DNA of 64,000 nucleotides from Blastobasis lacticolella (Eukaryota; Arthropoda; Insecta; Lepidoptera; Blastobasidae). The position numbers and the translations under genes are program-made. Shown piece after piece: positions 59,980-64,000 of the stretch (the stretch's first letter is position 1; every line of letters begins with the position of its first letter). Below the pieces are notes generated by a model. It did not search any database, was not told the DNA's origin, and saw only the letters and a list, made by a program, of their open reading frames with translations. The DNA is taken from positions 19,591,907 to 19,655,906 of the forward strand of contig LR990041.1 of the NCBI GenBank assembly GCA_905147135.1, written 5' to 3'.

Positions 59980-60478
59980 GTAGGCTAACATCTTTTAAAC
60001 AAGGTTTATAATCAAGTAAAAAGGGTAGGTAGGGGTAAAGTAGGTGTACTGTAGGCGTAGAAGACGGTACGGGTAGTTATGGGTGTAGGGGAGGTGTTGG
60101 GTAAGTATAGGATTGGTGTAGGGTAGATAGGTGTTGGGTAGGGGTGCGATATCATCAGTGTATTCCATAGTTCGATATTTCCGATGAGAGGACATCAAGC
60201 ACAACGTAGAAGAAGTACAGGCTAGAGAATGAACCCTGTTAAATATCTACGGTAATCGGAAAGAGATATGGCGTCTGGGTACATACATATCCTGGAAATT
60301 CTAATATTCACCTCGGGCAAAGATTTTGACCTTAGAGCCGACCAGATTAGCTCTCTGTCAAAATCTCTGTTGACCGAGAAATTCAGATTAGAAGCAGCCC
60401 ATTAGAAGCTTATAAGACAAAGTGCTCGAACGTAATAAAGACCAGACAATTTGTATGAATGGATGTATTTCAGGCACT
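59980..60478. other. Continuation of the gypsy target region
   Basis: Joins 52766-52820 as the pre-insertion sequence. G-rich 'gtaggggtaaagtagg' runs at 60028-60150 resemble, inverted, the 'taccctaccctgctc' runs at 17950-18020 and 21655-21720, so this is another dispersed repeat. No gene. Confidence 0.4.
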
Positions 60479-63400
60479 ATACAGGGTGTTTCATAATACA
60501 TGTATAAAGCCGTGAACTGGATAGAGTGCTAAACGTATTAAAACGATAGGTACAATTATTTTTTTCGTGCGTGGAATAGTAAGCGAGAAAATGACTATCG
60601 AACTTTTTCTTTTTCAATGTCGATAATCGACATTTTGAAAACGGAAGACCGCATCTCTAGAAATCAGTTGTAAAAGGTCACTCAAGTTCATAGTACTAGG
60701 CGCAATGGGATATTAAGGAGATCTAAATTAGCCGTTTTGTATTTTTTGGTTTGAGGGTTCTGTACAAAAAACCCTCAATGCACCACCACCTAACTAATAG
60801 CAAAGTAGTCTAATTTAAATTACTGTAGCATATTAATGTAGAAAACTCTAATTAATGTTGCATATTTGTCTTTACAAGTTTGCTTTCTCATGTCATGGCT
60901 GTCAGTCATGTTTCAGTGTCGCATAGGTAATCGTACCTATCTGCTATGAGATTTTTCAGTAACTACACACACATATTTTTGTATTAAATAAAACAAATAA
61001 AATACCTTAGTGTAATGAATGAAACATAAATAAAACAAAGACAGTAGAGACTGGAGTTTAAGACAGAACCCTCCACTAATGTGGGGAAGGCTTATCGGCT
61101 ATTAATAACGGTTAAAATCCGTACGATTTCACGAACATTTCTCATCAACAAAAATTAACTAAATGAATCTTAGTTGACGGAGCTATACCTGTAAATATCT
61201 CATGCTTCACCCAGTTGAAGAACCTAGGCAGGGGCGCAACAACCGCCGTATCAGCCGTATCAATGATACGGGGTCCCAAATCGTTTGTAAGCAAAAATAC
61301 GTACTGTTATCTTCAATTTCAGTTAAACCCTATTTCCCGGAAAAAAAATATTCTTTAGTGATTTTCAGACCATGGTCGGGGCCCCCTCCGCCAAAGATGC
61401 AAATGAAATCAAGTGATACAATCCGTTTTCGTTCCCCTTTCGCTTAGAGATAATTAACATTTTTAATAAAAAACACAACTTAGAGCCCCTCACGCGCACT
61501 CACTCATTACTTCATTGAAATTGTGTAAAAATGCACCTATAGCAAAAATGAGAAAAATCTTGATCTCATGTACAACATATTCAGCACTATCGGTGAGATC
61601 ATAAGATTTAAGAAACTCCTTACACTGTTCATTGCTCAACGGGTCAGATGGACCTGGCTCATAATAAAATCGTTTTGGCCCACACGATTTTCGGATTTTA
61701 CTTATTTTAAGTTAATCGTGAAAACTTTATAGCCAAAATGTCAGAAATAGAGCTCGCTCGCTCATTAATTAATTGTTTGCGAAGTTAATTCTATTATAAA
61801 CCAGATGTCAAAAATGTCTACATCGTATAGTCCATTTACTGATTTTACGTTATTCGCGCAAGTATTCTGAAGGGGTAATTTGTGAAACTATCGAGCTCGC
61901 TACGCTCGCTTATTCAACAAATTATGACATTATTATATTTTTCACGCAAGGTTTTAATATACCAAAGTCAAGGGCCAATTTACAAAAATTCCGATGTCCA
62001 CCCCGGCCTTTAAGGAGATTCTTGTCATACAAACTACCAACATAAAACATTAACAAATTATACACCTAAATCTTTCTCATTAGACAAAGTGATTCCACTT
62101 TGTCAATTGGTGAAAACCGCATGAAAATCCGTTCAGTAGTTTTTGAGTTTATCGCGAACAGGCAGACAGACGCGGTGTAGAAGTTTCTTTCATATGTTAT
62201 TCTTACTATTAAGGTGATCCAACGCCCATACTAAATTTCTCTCGATATTCTTTCATTTGTTTGAGTGTTAAGTGATTGTATTATGATTTCTACTCTTAGT
62301 AAATGTATTCAATGGTGCGCAAAGTGGTTTTCTTTTCAAAAGCAGTTAAATCGAAAAAAGCACAAATCGCCGCTTGATGGCGTTGTTTTGTGATTTCATT
62401 ATTTTTCTTTTTCATTGCTTTGTTTTACATTATTAACATGTAGAAATCTATTTCGCGCACAATTGAACATATTTTCTAATAGCCAATTGCACAAACGTTA
62501 CATAAAAATTGTATGAAAATCGTACCGCCTTAACACGCGAATGGCTTGGATTTAAGTTTCTCATTAGCATCCCTTGTAGTTAGGGGTTCTAACTAAGGGG
62601 GGGCCCCAGACAGCTATTGATACGGGGCCCCTGGAGGGCAAGCTACGCCACTGAACCTAGGTCACCTAGGTGAAACTCGGATCCAAACACAATTTTAGAA
62701 ATTACTGTCTGTACAAATTACCCGATAAAATAGTGGTAAGCAAATGTATTCCATCACCGACATCATAAGGATTATTATTAGTCCACTGTTGGACTTGTTT
62801 GAGCCTCACTTTAATGAATAAACACAATCAACATTACGGTGCATCTACCAGGAGAACATAAGAGGCGAAATAAGTACGACCCCTAACACGCGGATCCCTA
62901 AAGCGCTGCCTGCTGTCACGCCTCCCGCCTCGCCTCCCGCGAGCCGCCGCCCCGTGCGCCGCGCCGAAAGTCGCGGGAAATACCCCGCCACGAGGCCCAT
63001 GTGTCGACACGCCGGAGTTGTGGCAGTGTGCGTGCTGCACACTTGGGTGTGTCGTTTGATTGAACCGACGCTGACGCCGACAGCGTGGCTTCTTGGGTTA
63101 AAATGTACCTATTTTCGAGTCGTGTTCGTTTATTCGGTTTTTAGCTTTTCGCGTGATCGGTGCGATTGTTTGTTGCGTTGTATGTATAGGATACCTAAGT
63201 ACTGTGAAAATATCTGTGATAAGACTGTAAACGATATGAATGAATGAATGATTTATTGCTTCAGGTACCAATATTAACGTAGTCTTGTTTGTGTACAATG
63301 TTCAATAGTTTAAGTATTGTAATAATCATTATTCTGTGCATGAGTGCAACCAAGCAGTAGGCCAAAGATCATGTTACCTACCTACTTACGTATTGCATAG

Positions 63401-63860
63401 CAATCAGTGCATGCTGTAGTGTTGTGTATCTGTTTGTATGAGTGTATCTACCTATCAGTCATCGAGCCACAACAAGCAAGAAAGTGTGGTTAACCACGCT
63501 GGCACCTGACACTGTTTGTTTCCATAAAATAACGTTTAAAAGGTACGTACCTACATGCTTTAAAGGTCTATGTGCTAGCTAGACGTTAGAAGCGCAACCG
63601 CCGCGCTCGGTTCTTTCCCGACGGGAAATAGGTAGAAAAGACAACGCTTTTATCTTTTAATAAAAACATGTAGGTATTTAGTGGAACCTGTCTGTAATGT
63701 GTTTCACCAAAACTAGATTCATAAGTGGTTCCCTAGGTACGTAGGTACTTAGATGAGGGAACCATGTTAGTAGGTACCTATATAGTACTTACCTGTAGAG
63801 CCATTTTGTCAATTGAACGAATCCCGTTTTAGTGTAGTAGATATCTACTTTAGTACGTAG
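60479..63860. mobile_element. Large TIR element, copy B (right end outside the window)
   Basis: It starts with the same tatacagggtgtttcataat terminus as copy A. It matches A over 60481-60690 (A 47821-48030), 60693-60945 (A ~49290-49595), 61130-61228 plus 62654-62830 (A ~49595-49890) and 63130-63840 (A ~50150-50870). It carries a ~190-bp extra segment at 60945-61130 and the hAT at 61229-62653, and lacks ~1.25 kb present in A (48035-49290). No ORF of note. Confidence 0.65.
61229..62653. mobile_element. Non-autonomous hAT element (1,425 bp)
   Basis: Ends caggggcgcaac at the left and gctacgccactg at the right (imperfect inverse), with 8-bp duplication aacctagg at 61221-61228 and 62654-62661. Copy A at ~49690 has the empty site with a single aacctagg. 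Interior gagctcgctacgctcgctta-type motifs (61750, 61893) link it to the 14571 element. No transposase ORF. Confidence 0.92.
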
Positions 63861-64000
63861 CTGACTATGTTTATTTTTATTTAGTTTAAGTACCTGCGGC
63901 AGTCCACACCTCGGGTCCGGCTGTCTTCCAGACTGATTAACATGTTTTGTTTTTTATTTACGTAGGTTTCTACCTACTTAACCTACTTAGATACTGTTTT
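63861..64000. other. Window end
   Basis: AT-rich, no feature; possibly still within copy B. Confidence 0.3.

Noticed and set aside
62834..63042. Minus-strand GC-rich frames (two overlapping)
   Set aside because: Short, low-complexity, in a non-coding GC patch of the large element, with no similarity I recognise.

Overview
The window looks like nuclear DNA of a moth or butterfly (Lepidoptera). It is AT-rich, with small GT-AG exons. The host genes are insect-like, and tRNA-derived SINEs, RTE/R1/Jockey LINEs, hAT and mariner-like MITEs and a Ty3/gypsy element occupy much of the rest. No bacterial operon, CRISPR array or rRNA gene is visible.

Region 1 (1-21,200, + strand): most of FIG4, the SAC-domain PI(3,5)P2 phosphatase. 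I could join 14 exons in consistent phase from position 1, inside an early exon, to a stop at 21,097. Intron 6 contains a ~1-kb tandem array whose ~56-bp unit copies the 3' splice site and first ~18 nt of the next exon, about 18 times. Intron 11 (10.2 kb) holds a CR1-like LINE, a LINE split by a hAT element with an 8-bp target duplication, and an intronless lipase pseudogene with an internal deletion.

Region 2 (21,200-37,900): after copia and RTE remnants comes a complete, single-exon synaptojanin (25,058-28,645), a second SAC-domain phosphoinositide phosphatase in the same orientation as FIG4. Downstream are a perfect 49-bp hairpin, MITEs, a small hAT copy, a three-exon COX7A gene on the minus strand, and the ubiquitin-RPL40 fusion gene.

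Region 3 (37,900-47,800): almost entirely retroelements. The main feature is a composite R1-RTE insertion flanked by one 17-bp target duplication, into which a Jockey element inserted later with its own 11-bp duplication.

Region 4 (47,800-64,000): a large element with ~35-bp inverted termini (47,817-52,280); a Ty3/gypsy element (52,821-59,972) with 396-bp terminal repeats differing at one base; inside it an ORF1-only LINE derivative and a short SINE/LINE tail; then a second copy of the large element (from ~60,479), interrupted by another hAT copy whose empty site is preserved in the first copy.

Four host genes look functional: FIG4 and synaptojanin (phosphoinositide turnover in endolysosomal and synaptic membrane traffic), COX7A (respiratory complex IV) and RpL40 (ubiquitin and ribosome supply). 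No functional link between the FIG4-Synj pair and the other two is visible. All coordinates come from reading by eye; splice sites may be off by a base or two, and repeat edges by more where no target duplication is stated.
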